DNA of 64,000 nt from Pseudomonadota bacterium (GCA_023398955.1 JAEWRL010000087.1:83810-147809), one strand, 5' to 3'. Shown: positions 26,662 through 38,202, counted from the first letter of the stretch. Numbers and translations are program-made. The notes: generated by a model from the sequence alone, not told the origin.

Positions 26662-28083
26662 ATGTCGTCTGCTTCCGATAGAACCGCTCCGCAGAGCCCG
26701 CCTCCCGAGGCATGGGAATTCGCCCGTCGCGCCGCGCACAGCTTGGTTCGGCCGCTGGAACGCTTCCTCCGCGTGGAGGCCTCGAGCGGTATTCTGCTGC
26801 TCATCGCAGCGGTCGTGGCCATGGCGTGGGCAAACTCTCCTTGGCAGGAGAGCTATGAACAGCTGTGGAACACGCCTATAGTCCTTGGCGTAGGGGGGGT
26901 GGAGTTCACCCGTTCGGTGCACTTCTGGATCAACGACGGCTTGATGGTGATCTTCTTCTTCGTTGTCGGGCTGGAGATACGCCGCGAGATCCATGGCGGT
27001 GAGCTGAGCGATCTCCGCCGGGCCGCCCTACCGGTAGCTGCCGCAGTGGGGGGGATGCTCGTGCCGGCGCTCGTCTATCTCGTATTCAATAGAACGGACG
27101 CCACACGGCAGGGGTGGGGGGTACCGATGGCCACGGACATTGCGTTCGCGGTAGGAATCCTCGCGCTCCTAGGCAAGCGGATCCCGGCGGCGTTGAGGGT
27201 GCTCCTCCTGGCGCTTGCCATCATTGACGATATCGGCGCCATACTGGTCATTGCGCTCTTCTACTCGACCGGTGTGCAACTAGCTGGACTTCTCGTCGTA
27301 GCCCTCGGCGTTGCAGGTGTGCTGACCCTGCAGCGTCTGGGGGTTCGCAGCGTGTCCGCCTACATCGTGCCAGGAATCGTGGTCTGGGCGGGTATGTACA
27401 GCGCCGGTATCCACCCGACCATCGCCGGGGTGATCCTGGGTCTCCTCACTCCAGCGCGGGCCTGGTTCGGTCGTCAAGGATTCATCGATACGGCACGCGA
27501 GGCCATCACGGAGTTCGAGGCTCGGGCAGAGAAGTCCGGCCTCGATGCTCACGAGCTCCTGCATCCGTTGCAGCGCGTCGAGCTCGCGCGCCGCGAAGCC
27601 TTAGCTCCTGTGACGCGTCTTGAAGCCTGGCTCCACCCGTGGGTGGCTTATGGGATCATGCCCCTTTTCGCTCTGGCCAACGCTGGTGTTGCCGTGGGGG
27701 GGGTCGATTGGCAGTCCGCCGACTCACTCCCGATAGCCCTGGGTGTGGGTCTCGGCTTGGCGCTCGGCAAGCCCCTCGGTATCGTGGGGATCAGCCTTGT
27801 CACCGCAAAGCTAGGGCTCTGTCAGCTGCCGCGTGGGGTCGACGTGCGAGGCCTGCTCGTCGTCGGAAGCGTGGGCGGCATCGGGTTCACCATGGCGCTC
27901 TTCGTCGCGCAGCTCGCCTTTACGGATGCGGAGCAACTCGGGGTCGCGAAGCTGGCGGTGCTGCTCGGGTCGTTCGCCGCGGGCATCGCAGGTCTGCTTA
28001 TGGGCGTTCTGCTACTGCCGAAAGCGGCTCAGGCGGGAGCTACCGCGGATTTGCACGAAGCCGAGCGGTCGACGGCGTTGTGA
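26662..28083 (+). CDS. nhaA: Na+/H+ antiporter NhaA
   Basis: A 473-residue inner-membrane protein with about 12 hydrophobic segments. It keeps NhaA marks: FFFVVGLEIRRE, MATDIAFAVGIL, the ion-binding Asp pair 189-190 in LAIIDDIGAI, GIHPTIAGVILG and a late GGIGFTMALFVA. NhaA exchanges two protons for one sodium and controls internal pH and sodium tolerance. It is longer than the E. coli protein through an N-terminal tail and an extended loop near residues 265-315. It stands alone upstream of rpsB. Confidence 0.95.
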   Translation: MSSASDRTAPQSPPPEAWEFARRAAHSLVRPLERFLRVEASSGILLLIAAVVAMAWANSPWQESYEQLWNTPIVLGVGGVEFTRSVHFWINDGLMVIFFFVVGLEIRREIHGGELSDLRRAALPVAAAVGGMLVPALVYLVFNRTDATRQGWGVPMATDIAFAVGILALLGKRIPAALRVLLLALAIIDDIGAILVIALFYSTGVQLAGLLVVALGVAGVLTLQRLGVRSVSAYIVPGIVVWAGMYSAGIHPTIAGVILGLLTPARAWFGRQGFIDTAREAITEFEARAEKSGLDAHELLHPLQRVELARREALAPVTRLEAWLHPWVAYGIMPLFALANAGVAVGGVDWQSADSLPIALGVGLGLALGKPLGIVGISLVTAKLGLCQLPRGVDVRGLLVVGSVGGIGFTMALFVAQLAFTDAEQLGVAKLAVLLGSFAAGIAGLLMGVLLLPKAAQAGATADLHEAERSTAL

Positions 28084-28380
28084 GCCAGCCCAGGGTCGTT
28101 GCCCCGCGATGTTTCAGCGGTTGGATACCGCTGATCGTGCTTTGCGGCAGGGATATCGGGCCGTGTCGGAGTGGCCGGCCAAAGGGGCGGCAAATTCGCA
28201 GTGCAGCCTTTACGGCTGCGGGTTCGTGCCGTAAAGTCCCGCCCCCTCCGCGGCACTTTGCTGCGAAGGATCCCACAACGACACACGCCCCAGCGCAACC
28301 AGGCTCGGCATCGGTGCTTCCCGAAGGGAAGTGGTCGGCCTGCGGGGGCGGAGGACCAACCGAAAAAGGAGCAAGCGCCA
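28084..28380. promoter_or_regulatory. rpsB leader region with hairpin
   Basis: CTTTACGGC (28208-28216) and GCCGTAAAG (28228-28236) form a perfect 9-bp stem with an 11-base loop, about 145 bases before rpsB. It could end nhaA transcription or be part of an rpsB leader. In other bacteria S2 represses its own rpsB-tsf message, but I cannot show that here. AAAAGGAGC is the rpsB ribosome binding site. Confidence 0.45.
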
Positions 28381-29340
28381 ATGAGCGACGAGACACAGAA
28401 CCAAGAGTCCACACGGCCGAGTGCCCCCCCCAGCGACGTGGAGGTCGCAGCCTCCTCAGTGCCGCAGACCGCGGTATTGGCAGGAGAACGCGCCCAGGCC
28501 GAGGCCGCTGGCGAGCAGCTGCCCGCGGGCCCCAACCGGGACCCGTCGGACCCAATTTCCGTTCGCGAGCTCTTCGAGGCAGGTGTTCACTTCGGGCATC
28601 AGACGAAGCGCTGGAATCCCAAGATGCGCCCGTATATCTATGGGTCGCGCAGCGGGATTCACATCATCGATCTGGACCAGACAGTGAGGCTCTTCCATAA
28701 GGCCTTCAACTTCGTCTGCGACGTGGTCTCCCGGGGAGGTCACGTGCTTTTCGTGGGCACCAAGCGACAAGCGGCCGAGATCATCAAGGAGGAGGCGGCG
28801 CGGGCGGGCCAGTACTATGTGACCAACCGCTGGCTTGGCGGCACGCTCACCAACTTTCGCACGATGAAGGGAGGCCTGGAGCGGCTCAGGACCATCGAGC
28901 GGATGCGTGAGGACGGTACTTACGAGCAGCTTCCGAAGAAGGAGACCGTTCGTCTCGAGAAGGAGTGCGCGCGTCTCGAGAAGTACATCGGCGGCTTGAA
29001 GGGCATGGGTTCCGTGCCTCAGGCGATCTTCATCGTCGATCCCTCCCAGGAGGTCATCGCCGTGAATGAGGCCCGGCGCCTGCATGTGCCGGTCATCGCC
29101 ACGACGGACACCAACTGTGACCCGGATCTCGTCGATTTCCCCATCCCCGGTAATGACGATGCCATCCGGTCGATTCGCCTCATCACGAGCGCCATCGCGG
29201 ACGCATGCCTCTGCGGCGTGGCGCGGCGAAGGGACGTTCAAGCGGCTCGGGAACGGGACCCGCAGCCTCATCAGGGGTCGGGTCGTTCCGGGCCGGGCAA
29301 TGATGCGACTGTCATCTACCAGCGACCGCGAGCACACTGA
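28381..29340 (+). CDS. rpsB: 30S ribosomal protein S2, with N- and C-terminal extensions
   Basis: A 319-residue protein. The S2 fold starts at about residue 62 (SVRELFEAGVHFGHQTKRWN) and includes GSRSGIHIIDLDQT, FVGTKRQA, NRWLGGTLTNF and DTNCDPDLVDFPIPGNDDA. About 60 acidic residues precede it, and the C-terminal tail after ITSAIADAC is about 40 residues of Arg/Pro/Gln-rich sequence unlike common S2 tails. The tail could be real or reflect a frameshift. It is followed by tsf, the normal order. Confidence 0.93.
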   Translation: MSDETQNQESTRPSAPPSDVEVAASSVPQTAVLAGERAQAEAAGEQLPAGPNRDPSDPISVRELFEAGVHFGHQTKRWNPKMRPYIYGSRSGIHIIDLDQTVRLFHKAFNFVCDVVSRGGHVLFVGTKRQAAEIIKEEAARAGQYYVTNRWLGGTLTNFRTMKGGLERLRTIERMREDGTYEQLPKKETVRLEKECARLEKYIGGLKGMGSVPQAIFIVDPSQEVIAVNEARRLHVPVIATTDTNCDPDLVDFPIPGNDDAIRSIRLITSAIADACLCGVARRRDVQAARERDPQPHQGSGRSGPGNDATVIYQRPRAH

Positions 29341-29502
29341 GACAGCGTGCGGGCATCCGGCGTGGCGGCGGCATGACGGCTCGTGGGGTCGTCATCCGCG
29401 CCACGGGGCTGCCCGCTGGGTTTCATGCCGACGCAGCGTCGAGCCGTAGCGGAACGTATCGCGCCGCGCCGGCGCACCAACAACAATCCCAGAAGAGGCA
29501 AT

Positions 29503-30435
29503 ATGGCTCAAGTGAACATGCAGCAAGTCAAGGAGCTGCGCGACCGTACGCAGGCGGGTTTGAACGACTGCAAGGGCGCCCTGGTGGAAGCCGAGGGTGA
29601 CATGGACAAGGCCGTCGAGATCATTCTGAAGAAGGGTCTTGCGAAGAGCGCGAAACGCGCCGGAGCGGTCGCTACGGAAGGCGAGGTTGCTGCCCGAATC
29701 GCGAGCGACGCGAAGCGTGGCGTGATCGTGGAAGTGAACATCCAGACCGATTTTGCGGCTCGCAATGACGACTTCAAGGCGTTCGTGGCCAAGGTGCTGG
29801 ACGTCGCGGAGCTTACCGAGTCGGGTGCAGATCTGGCGACACAGCCGTTTCCCGGTGGCGTGGGCACTGTGGAGGAGAACCGCCAGGCGCTCGTAGGAAA
29901 GCTCGGCGAGAACATCACGATTCGCCGCTGGGCGAAGCTGACGGCGGACGCGGCGGGGTTCGTTCACTCCTACGTCCACATGGGAGGCAAGGTCGGCGTG
30001 CTGCTCGCTCTCAGCTGCAAAGACGCCGCGACTGCGAAAACCTCCGACGTCGTCAAACTTGCGGATGACCTTGCCATGCAAGCCGCGGCGATGAGTCCTC
30101 TGTACCTCAGGGGAGAGGAGATCCCGGCTGACGCTATCGCCAAGCAGACTGACATTTACAACGCCCAGCTTGAAGAAGAGAAGAAGCCTGCCCAGGCGAG
30201 GCCGAAGATCATCGAGGGCAAGCTCGCCAAATGGCGCAAAGAGGTCTGTCTTCTCGAGCAGGTGAGCGTCCTGGACAGCGCGAAGAGCGTCGCGGACATG
30301 ATAGCAGAGACGAGCAAGGCCGTTGGTGGTGAGGTGCGCGTCGAGGCTTTCGTGCGCTACGAACGCGGCGAAGGCATCGAGAAGCCACAAGGTAAAGACT
30401 TCGCGGCGGAAGTCGCGGAGATGAGCAACGGCTGA
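29503..30435 (+). CDS. tsf: Translation elongation factor Ts
   Basis: A 310-residue protein starting at ATG 29503 with AGAAGAGG upstream. It begins with a UBA-like domain (VKELRDRTQAGLNDCKGAL), then the conserved VNIQTDFAARNDDF segment and two EF-Ts core repeats. EF-Ts restores EF-Tu-GTP. It lies 162 bases after rpsB. Confidence 0.97.
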   Translation: MAQVNMQQVKELRDRTQAGLNDCKGALVEAEGDMDKAVEIILKKGLAKSAKRAGAVATEGEVAARIASDAKRGVIVEVNIQTDFAARNDDFKAFVAKVLDVAELTESGADLATQPFPGGVGTVEENRQALVGKLGENITIRRWAKLTADAAGFVHSYVHMGGKVGVLLALSCKDAATAKTSDVVKLADDLAMQAAAMSPLYLRGEEIPADAIAKQTDIYNAQLEEEKKPAQARPKIIEGKLAKWRKEVCLLEQVSVLDSAKSVADMIAETSKAVGGEVRVEAFVRYERGEGIEKPQGKDFAAEVAEMSNG

Positions 30436-30449
30436 TCGGTCGCTGAGCT

Positions 30450-30482
30450 GGCTGCTGGGGGCGTAGGGGTGCCCCGGCAGCC
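30450..30482. terminator. Bidirectional terminator hairpin after tsf
   Basis: GGCTGCTGGGGGC and GCCCCGGCAGCC pair almost perfectly with an 8-base loop, 14 bases after the tsf stop and just beyond the end of the convergent acetyltransferase gene. No T tract. Confidence 0.65.
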
Positions 30483-30498
30483 GCGTTCGAGAGTCAGG

Positions 30499-31095
30499 TC
30501 AGGAGGGGGAAGCCACAATGCAGCGCCCATCCCGCAGTTCGTAGCGCTCCCCCGACGGGCAGGTGCACGACGCCTCTCCGGAGAAGTCGAGGCGGTACCC
30601 GTCCTTGCTCATCCACCCGATGGCGCGAGCCGGCGTACCGACGACGAGTTCGAACGGATGCACATCGCGGGTCACCACGGCACCGGCGCCGACAAAGGCG
30701 TAAGCTCCCAGAACAACGCCGGGGAGCAGGGTCGCGTTCGCTCCGATAGTGGCGCCATTGCGGACGACCGTCCTCGCATACTCATCGCGGCGGGAGATCT
30801 CGGCGCGAGGGTTACGGACGTTGGTGAAGACCGCGCACGGGCCCACGAAGACGTCGTCTTCGATCTCGACGCCAGCGTAGACGCTTACGTTGTTTTGGAC
30901 TCTCACTCGACAACCAATCACAGCGCCGCCGGCAACAAAACATCCCTGTCCCAAACTGCTTCCCGCTCCGATGACCGCGCCGGTCATCACGTGGCAGTAG
31001 TGCCAGATCCGAACCCCGGCGCCTAGGGTGGCGCCAGCGTCGACCGTGGCAGAAGGGTGGATCTGGACGCTCTGACACGGAGTGACGTGGCTCAC
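30499..31095 (-). CDS. Hexapeptide-repeat N-acetyltransferase (WbpD/WlbB-like)
   Basis: A 198-residue left-handed beta-helix protein: many hexapeptide turns (ATVDAGATLGAGVRIWHYCHV, then ending GAVVTRDVHPFELVVGTPARAIGWM). The segment with VYAGVEIEDDVFVGPCAVFTNV and the position in a sugar locus match acetyltransferases that N-acetylate a 3-amino or 4-amino UDP-sugar in surface-glycan synthesis. The C-terminus has an unusual Cys-containing tail (EASCTCPSGE). It lies 41 bases after the fused glycosyltransferase gene and is likely co-transcribed. Confidence 0.8.
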   Translation of the reverse strand: MSHVTPCQSVQIHPSATVDAGATLGAGVRIWHYCHVMTGAVIGAGSSLGQGCFVAGGAVIGCRVRVQNNVSVYAGVEIEDDVFVGPCAVFTNVRNPRAEISRRDEYARTVVRNGATIGANATLLPGVVLGAYAFVGAGAVVTRDVHPFELVVGTPARAIGWMSKDGYRLDFSGEASCTCPSGERYELRDGRCIVASPS

Positions 31096-31136
31096 CCGCC
31101 CAGCATGAAGCTATCATCTGGGAAGCGCTAGGACAC

Positions 31137-32978
31137 TTACTCCTGCCCGAGGAAGGGCGGCATCGTGGCGTGGCCCGGGCTCGCGACGCCATGCTGCCCA
31201 ATCACGGTGCCGACCGTCTTGAACAGGATCTTCAGGTCCAATCGATTGCTCCAATGGTCGACGTACCAGGTGTCCATGGCGAAGCGCTCGGCCCAGGATG
31301 TCGCATTGCGGCCGTTCACGACTGCCCAACCCGTGATCCCCGGCGCCACCTGGTGCCGGCGCCGCTGCTCGGTGGAGTAACGCTCGAGATACTCGACAAG
31401 CAGAGGACGGGGACCCACCAGACTCATCTCCCCCCGCAGCACGTTCCATAACTGCGGCAGCTCGTCCAAGCTGAGGGTACGAAGGATCTGCCCCACTCGG
31501 GTCAGCCGCTCCGAGTCGGGCGCTGGGGTCGCTCCGCTCGGAACCTTCCGCATCGTTCGGAGCTTCAGAATGTGGAAGATTCGGCCTCCCTGACCGACTC
31601 GTGGCTGTCGGAAGAGCACGGGGCGGCCCTCCGCCACGAGCACGCACAGCGCGCCTGCCGCGTGCGCGGGTGCCGTCGCTGCAAGCAAGAGCACAGCGCC
31701 AGTGACGTCCAGGGCCCGCTTCACCGAGCGCCTCCAGCCGACCTGGCGCGGTCGCGTGCGGAGCGCGTTGTAGCGCCCCTCCAAGGATTCCCACTTCGCC
31801 CTTGGCGCGAAGTGCTCACGTACCCGCTCCTCGGCGGCCCGGCCATGTCGTGTCCGAAGCGTGGGATTAGCAAGGTAGCGGGTGAGGGCTTCCGCGAACT
31901 CCCGCGGGTTGCCTGGCTCCACGATCGCCCCCGTCGTGCCGCCGACGACGGCATCCACCGAGCCCGTGACGCGCTGCACCACAGAGGGAATACGCATGGA
32001 CGCCGCCTCGATGACTACGTAGGGGAGACCCTCCCGGTAGCTGGGCAACGCCAACACGTCCATGAGTGAGTAATAGTCCTCTACGTTCTCGACAAACGGC
32101 ATGTGGCAGACGGCCGGGTCGCGAAGTAGCGAGGTGAGACAGTCGGGACGCACGGGATCGGTGCCATCGGCGCTCCCAACGAGCAGCAAGCGCGCCGTCG
32201 GCGACGCCGCTTTCACGAGCTCCCAGGCTCGAGCGAGCAGGGGGATGCCCTTGTCGTTCACCAATCGGCCCACATAGCCGACGACGGGCGCGTCTTCATC
32301 GATGCCCAGGCGACCACGCAGGGCGGCGCGGGCCTCGCGACTCATGCGTTCGGGAGCGAAACGGGCACCGTCCACGCCGTTGGCGCTGCCGTAGCCGAGG
32401 ACGCGAATCTTCTCCGCTTTGCATACCCTTCGTTCGAGGGCAACACGTCGGAGTGAGTGGCTCACCGCAATGACCTCCGTGGCCGTGGCGCAGGAGATGC
32501 GCTCGGTCGTGGCAAGGAGCAGCCCGCGCCAGCCGCTTGCCGTCTCGAGAGGAAGGCCGTGAAGCTGGTAGATCCTCACCGGCACCTCAGCGAGAAGACC
32601 CGCGACGCACGCGAGCAGGCCACCTTTGGGCGTGTGGCCGTGCACGATATCGGGGCGGATCTCATTGAATAAGCCGCAGAGCCAGACCAGATGACGAGCA
32701 TCCTGGAACGGGCTGATGCGCCGCTCCAGCGGCAGGTGGTGTGGAGTCGCTCCTTCGGCGGCGCAGAACCGGGCGAGCTCCGCCTCCCCGGCGCAAACGA
32801 CATGCACACGGTAGCCTCGCTCGGCCATGAATCGACACTGGCCAGACAAGAAGCGGAGCGAAATGGCGGCCGTCAGCACATGCACGACAACGATGGGCCG
32901 CGTCGGGGGTTTACGTTCCGCGCTCTCGGGAAGCGGATGGGCGCTGTTCGCGGGGGTGCCTTCTCCTTGCGTCGCCAT
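31137..32978 (-). CDS. Fused GT4 glycosyltransferase and undecaprenyl-phosphate sugar phosphotransferase
   Basis: A 613-residue two-domain protein. Residues about 28-395 are a GT-B glycosyltransferase (GT4) with the donor-binding VGYVGRLVNDKGI and SYREGLPYVVIEA. Residues about 403-595 are a bacterial sugar transferase of the PglC/WbaP type: a membrane anchor near 408-430, then FRQPRVGQGGRIFHILKLRTM, SLDELPQLWNVLRGEMSLVGPRP and a Gly-rich end. The second part loads a sugar-1-phosphate onto undecaprenyl phosphate at the inner membrane and the first would add the next sugar. These are normally two proteins. Confidence in the domains is high; sugars are unknown. Confidence 0.9.
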   Translation of the reverse strand: MATQGEGTPANSAHPLPESAERKPPTRPIVVVHVLTAAISLRFLSGQCRFMAERGYRVHVVCAGEAELARFCAAEGATPHHLPLERRISPFQDARHLVWLCGLFNEIRPDIVHGHTPKGGLLACVAGLLAEVPVRIYQLHGLPLETASGWRGLLLATTERISCATATEVIAVSHSLRRVALERRVCKAEKIRVLGYGSANGVDGARFAPERMSREARAALRGRLGIDEDAPVVGYVGRLVNDKGIPLLARAWELVKAASPTARLLLVGSADGTDPVRPDCLTSLLRDPAVCHMPFVENVEDYYSLMDVLALPSYREGLPYVVIEAASMRIPSVVQRVTGSVDAVVGGTTGAIVEPGNPREFAEALTRYLANPTLRTRHGRAAEERVREHFAPRAKWESLEGRYNALRTRPRQVGWRRSVKRALDVTGAVLLLAATAPAHAAGALCVLVAEGRPVLFRQPRVGQGGRIFHILKLRTMRKVPSGATPAPDSERLTRVGQILRTLSLDELPQLWNVLRGEMSLVGPRPLLVEYLERYSTEQRRRHQVAPGITGWAVVNGRNATSWAERFAMDTWYVDHWSNRLDLKILFKTVGTVIGQHGVASPGHATMPPFLGQE

Positions 32979-33122
32979 GGGCCCTCGGCGTAGGTGTTGT
33001 AGCCGTGGTGGCGTCGTGCTGACAACCCAGGGCGGGCTTTCTGGCCGGAACTCAAGGCGTCCGGTCGCGCAGGCGAATCGGTGCCCCTGGCGCTATCCTG
33101 CAATCGACGGAGTCGGCCCAGC

Positions 33123-35087
<1,965 letters not shown>

Positions 35088-35090
35088 TCG

Positions 35091-36206
35091 ATGGAACGGA
35101 TTTATCTGTCACCACCCGACGTAGGGCTCACGGAGCGCACGGCACTGCTGCGAGCATTCGATTCCGGTTGGATTGCGCCCGCGGGGCCCGAGCTCGAGGA
35201 GTTCGAACGCGAGGTGGCTGCCTACGTCGGGGTGGCGCATGGGGCGGCTCTGAACAGCGGGACCGCGGCGCTTCATCTCGCCCTGCTCTTGATCGGTGTC
35301 AAGCCCGGAGACGAAGTGTTGGTGCCAACACTGACGTTCGCCGCGACTGCCAATGTGGTTCGGTATCTGTCCGCGACACCCGTACTCGTGGATTGTGATG
35401 CGTCCTGGAACCTAGATGCCACGCTGGTGGAGGAGTACTTGGAGGCGCGGGCGCGCACCGGAAAGCTCCCGGCAGCGGTGGTCAGCGTCGACCTGTTTGG
35501 CCAATGCGCGGACTACACCCGTCTGCGACGCGCCTGCGAGCCTTATGGTGTCCCTATCATCCAAGACGCCGCTGAGTCACTCGGAGCGACCTGGCAAGGT
35601 GAGAGGGCTGGTGCTCAGGGGGTGTTGACAGCAGTCAGCTTCAACGGCAACAAGATCATCACGACGGGCGGTGGCGGGATGCTCCTCTCGAACCAGAGCC
35701 GATGGGTCGAGCGAGCGCGCTTCTTGGCTGCGCAAGCGCGGGACCCGGCACCCCACTACGAGCACTCTGAGCTCGGGTACAACTATCGCCTCAGCAGCCT
35801 GCTGGCCGCCGTAGGTCGCGCTCAACTCCGCCGGATCGACGAGCTTGTCACGATGCGCCGCCAGGTCTTCGAGCGCTACCAGCGCACCTTTGGAGGGCGC
35901 GAGGGCTGGAGCTTCATGCCCGAAGCGCCATGGGGCAGAAGCAACCGTTGGCTCACCGTGGCTCTCATTCATCCTCGACAGGCTCGGCGAGACAGGGATG
36001 CTGTGATGCGTGCCCTCGAGACGGCGAGCATCGAGTCTCGGCCCGTGTGGAAACCCATGCACCTGCAGCCATTGTACCGGGGGTGCCGGGTGCTCCGCGG
36101 CGCTCATGCGAAGGAGCTCTTCGAGCGCGGGCTGTGTCTCCCCAGCGGGTCCGGACTACGGGATCGGGATTTCGAGCGCATCATTGCCGCCGTCGAGACT
36201 GCCTGA
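35091..36206 (+). CDS. DegT/DnrJ/EryC1/StrS sugar aminotransferase
   Basis: A 371-residue PLP enzyme of the sugar aminotransferase family: LNSGTAALHLAL at 54-65, VSVDLFGQCADY, IIQDAAESLGA and the PLP Lys188 in SFNGNKIITTGGGG. It would aminate the keto sugar made by the dehydratase next to it, three bases upstream. It belongs with WbpE/PglE-like proteins by context; which carbon is aminated is not determined. Confidence 0.93.
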   Translation: MERIYLSPPDVGLTERTALLRAFDSGWIAPAGPELEEFEREVAAYVGVAHGAALNSGTAALHLALLLIGVKPGDEVLVPTLTFAATANVVRYLSATPVLVDCDASWNLDATLVEEYLEARARTGKLPAAVVSVDLFGQCADYTRLRRACEPYGVPIIQDAAESLGATWQGERAGAQGVLTAVSFNGNKIITTGGGGMLLSNQSRWVERARFLAAQARDPAPHYEHSELGYNYRLSSLLAAVGRAQLRRIDELVTMRRQVFERYQRTFGGREGWSFMPEAPWGRSNRWLTVALIHPRQARRDRDAVMRALETASIESRPVWKPMHLQPLYRGCRVLRGAHAKELFERGLCLPSGSGLRDRDFERIIAAVETA

Positions 36207-36234
36207 AGCGCCGACGTGCTCTCGGGGCGCTTCA
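36204..36234. terminator. Possible bidirectional terminator
   Basis: TGAAGCGCC (the aminotransferase stop codon is in the stem) and GGCGCTTCA form a perfect 9-bp stem with a 13-base loop at the convergent junction. No T run. Confidence 0.45.
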
Positions 36235-36270
36235 ACTGCAGCCGATCGATCTTTGGGGTGAGGCGCCGCC

Positions 36271-37293
36271 TCAGCGCTCAGGGAGCTCAGCAGCGCAGGG
36301 CCGGATGGCCCTGGCTGCCCACTCATCCAGCCGGCACCGAGCGCCCTTGCGGGACAGAGAGCGGACTCCTGCCTCCAAGAGGCGCACGACTTCGGCTCCG
36401 TAGGCGCCGTCGGTCTGCGGGCGTTTTCGGGAGACCACCGCTTCCATGAACCCTTCCAGCTCGCTCCGAAGCGCATCGCGACAAGGCTGTTTGGCCTGCT
36501 GCCGCTCTCCCTGCAGCAACCTCGCCGACTCCCCCGAAGCGGTCGCGGACACGCCCGGGTCGAAGGTCAGCTTGTCTCTGCTCATATCGTTGAAGGTGAT
36601 CGCGCCACGTGTGCCGGTGAGCGTGAACCGCCGCGTTTTGGGTGCCGCATAGCGCGAGACGCAAATGATGGCGTTGCCCCGTTCGAGCTCGAGGGTTGCG
36701 GTCACACCCTCGCCGGGGCCGGGGTTTGCCGAGAGCGAGAGAGGGCGACCGAGAAAGCCGATGGCCAGACCCAGATCGTGCGGGGCAAGGGCCCACCACG
36801 GGTCATCCCCAGCGCAACCGTGGCGGTCGCTCGCGAAGCTCATCAGGCTTCCAAGAGCTCCTTCCTGCGCGAGCTGGCGCAGGGCGCTCACATTGCCATC
36901 GTACTCGAGAATGTGGCCGACCATCAGAATCGCCGCGCGGCGTTCTGCCTCAGCCACCAGAGCGCCAGCCTGCGCATGGGAGTGGCTGAGCGGCTTCTCG
37001 ATGAAGAGATCGAGACCGCGATCGAGAGCTCGGAGGCCGAGCGCAACGTGCTCCTCTGGCTGGGTTGCGATGACGGCTGCCTGCAGGCCCGGCACCGACA
37101 GCGCGGCGTCGGGATGGATCGTCGCGAGCTCCGGCGGCGCACCAGTGACGCCGCGGACCGCGGCAGCCAAACGTGAAGGATCGGTGTCGCAGACCGCCTG
37201 CAGCCGCACGTTCGGCATTTCGGAGAGCGCGCGGAGCAGGTTTGTGCCCCAGGGACCCAACCCGAACAACGCGAGGTTCAAACCGGGCTTCAC
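36271..37293 (-). CDS. Gfo/Idh/MocA-family oxidoreductase
   Basis: A 340-residue enzyme: an N-terminal Rossmann domain (LALFGLGPWGTNLLRALSE) and the family mark FIEKPLSHS, where the Lys is catalytic, with WWALAPHDLGL further on. Such enzymes oxidise nucleotide sugars, for example at C3 before amination (WbpB/WlbA). Near a DegT aminotransferase and a WbpD-like acetyltransferase, it plausibly helps make a 3-acetamido sugar, though those genes are on the other strand or separated. Confidence 0.85.
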   Translation of the reverse strand: MKPGLNLALFGLGPWGTNLLRALSEMPNVRLQAVCDTDPSRLAAAVRGVTGAPPELATIHPDAALSVPGLQAAVIATQPEEHVALGLRALDRGLDLFIEKPLSHSHAQAGALVAEAERRAAILMVGHILEYDGNVSALRQLAQEGALGSLMSFASDRHGCAGDDPWWALAPHDLGLAIGFLGRPLSLSANPGPGEGVTATLELERGNAIICVSRYAAPKTRRFTLTGTRGAITFNDMSRDKLTFDPGVSATASGESARLLQGERQQAKQPCRDALRSELEGFMEAVVSRKRPQTDGAYGAEVVRLLEAGVRSLSRKGARCRLDEWAARAIRPCAAELPER

Positions 37294-37392
37294 CGGCCCG
37301 CTTTAGCCCGCGTGAGGGCTGCCGCCAAGGAGTGAATGGGCAGGGGGGTGGGCCGGACGGAGCGAGTGGTGTTCGTGTGCGAAGGCTCTCGC

Positions 37393-38202
37393 CTAGGACG
37401 AGCCTTCGATCCTTGCTTCCCCGCCAGGTATCAGCAGTTCCGCGGCAATGCCACTGGCGTCGAAGAACTCCTTGGCAATGCCAGTCTGAGTCGCCACGAG
37501 CTCCGCTGGCGTGCCGTGGGCGGCGATCGTTCCCTTCGACAGCACGTAGATATAGTCGCCGACCCGCAGCGCTCCCGCCATATCATGCGATATCACGACG
37601 CTTGTTACTCCGAAGCGATTACGCGTATCGACGATCATTTCGTCCACGAGGCGCGCCGAGAGGGGATCCAGCCCGCTGGTTGGCTCGTCGTACATGATGA
37701 TCTCGGGCTCCATCATCAACGCCCGTGCGAGACCAACGCGCTTCTTCATCCCACCGCTCAGCTCACTGGGCATCCGGCTCTCGATTGCCCCGAGATTGAG
37801 CGCTTCGAGCTTCTCGCTGACCCGCTTGGCGATCTCTTTGCCACGCAGGTTCGTATGCTCCCGCAGCGGGAACGCCAGGTTCTCGAAGACGTTCATCGAG
37901 TCGAGGAGAGCAGAGTACTGGAACACCATGCCAAACTTGCGGCGGATTTGCCGGAGCTCGGCCCGCTTCAACTGGGCGATGTCGACCCCGTCGATCAAGA
38001 TGTTTCCGCTCGTCGGTCGATCCAAGCCGATGAGAATCTTCATGAGCGTGGTCTTCCCGGCGCCTGACCCGCCGATGATGATCACGATCCGTCCGCGCCC
38101 AATCCGCATGTTGATGTCAGACAGGGCCTGGTAGTCTCCGAAGCGTTTGCTCAGGTCGGCGACCAACATGTGGTCCGTCGGGGAAGGGGTGATGTCGGTC
38201 AT
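37393..38202 (-). CDS. ABC transporter ATP-binding protein, MlaF-like
   Basis: A 269-residue ATPase with Walker A GGSGAGKTT at 44-52, Q-loop, signature ELSGGMKKRVGLAR and Walker B IIMYDEPTSGLDP. The sequence matches the MlaF/Ttg2A subfamily, which drives phospholipid transport between the membranes. No MlaE permease or MlaD is next to it, so its partners are elsewhere. Confidence 0.88.
   Translation of the reverse strand: MTDITPSPTDHMLVADLSKRFGDYQALSDINMRIGRGRIVIIIGGSGAGKTTLMKILIGLDRPTSGNILIDGVDIAQLKRAELRQIRRKFGMVFQYSALLDSMNVFENLAFPLREHTNLRGKEIAKRVSEKLEALNLGAIESRMPSELSGGMKKRVGLARALMMEPEIIMYDEPTSGLDPLSARLVDEMIVDTRNRFGVTSVVISHDMAGALRVGDYIYVLSKGTIAAHGTPAELVATQTGIAKEFFDASGIAAELLIPGGEARIEGSS

Noticed and set aside
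29392..30390. 332-codon minus-strand frame opposite tsf
   Set aside because: Shadow of tsf; composition and lack of motifs give no support.
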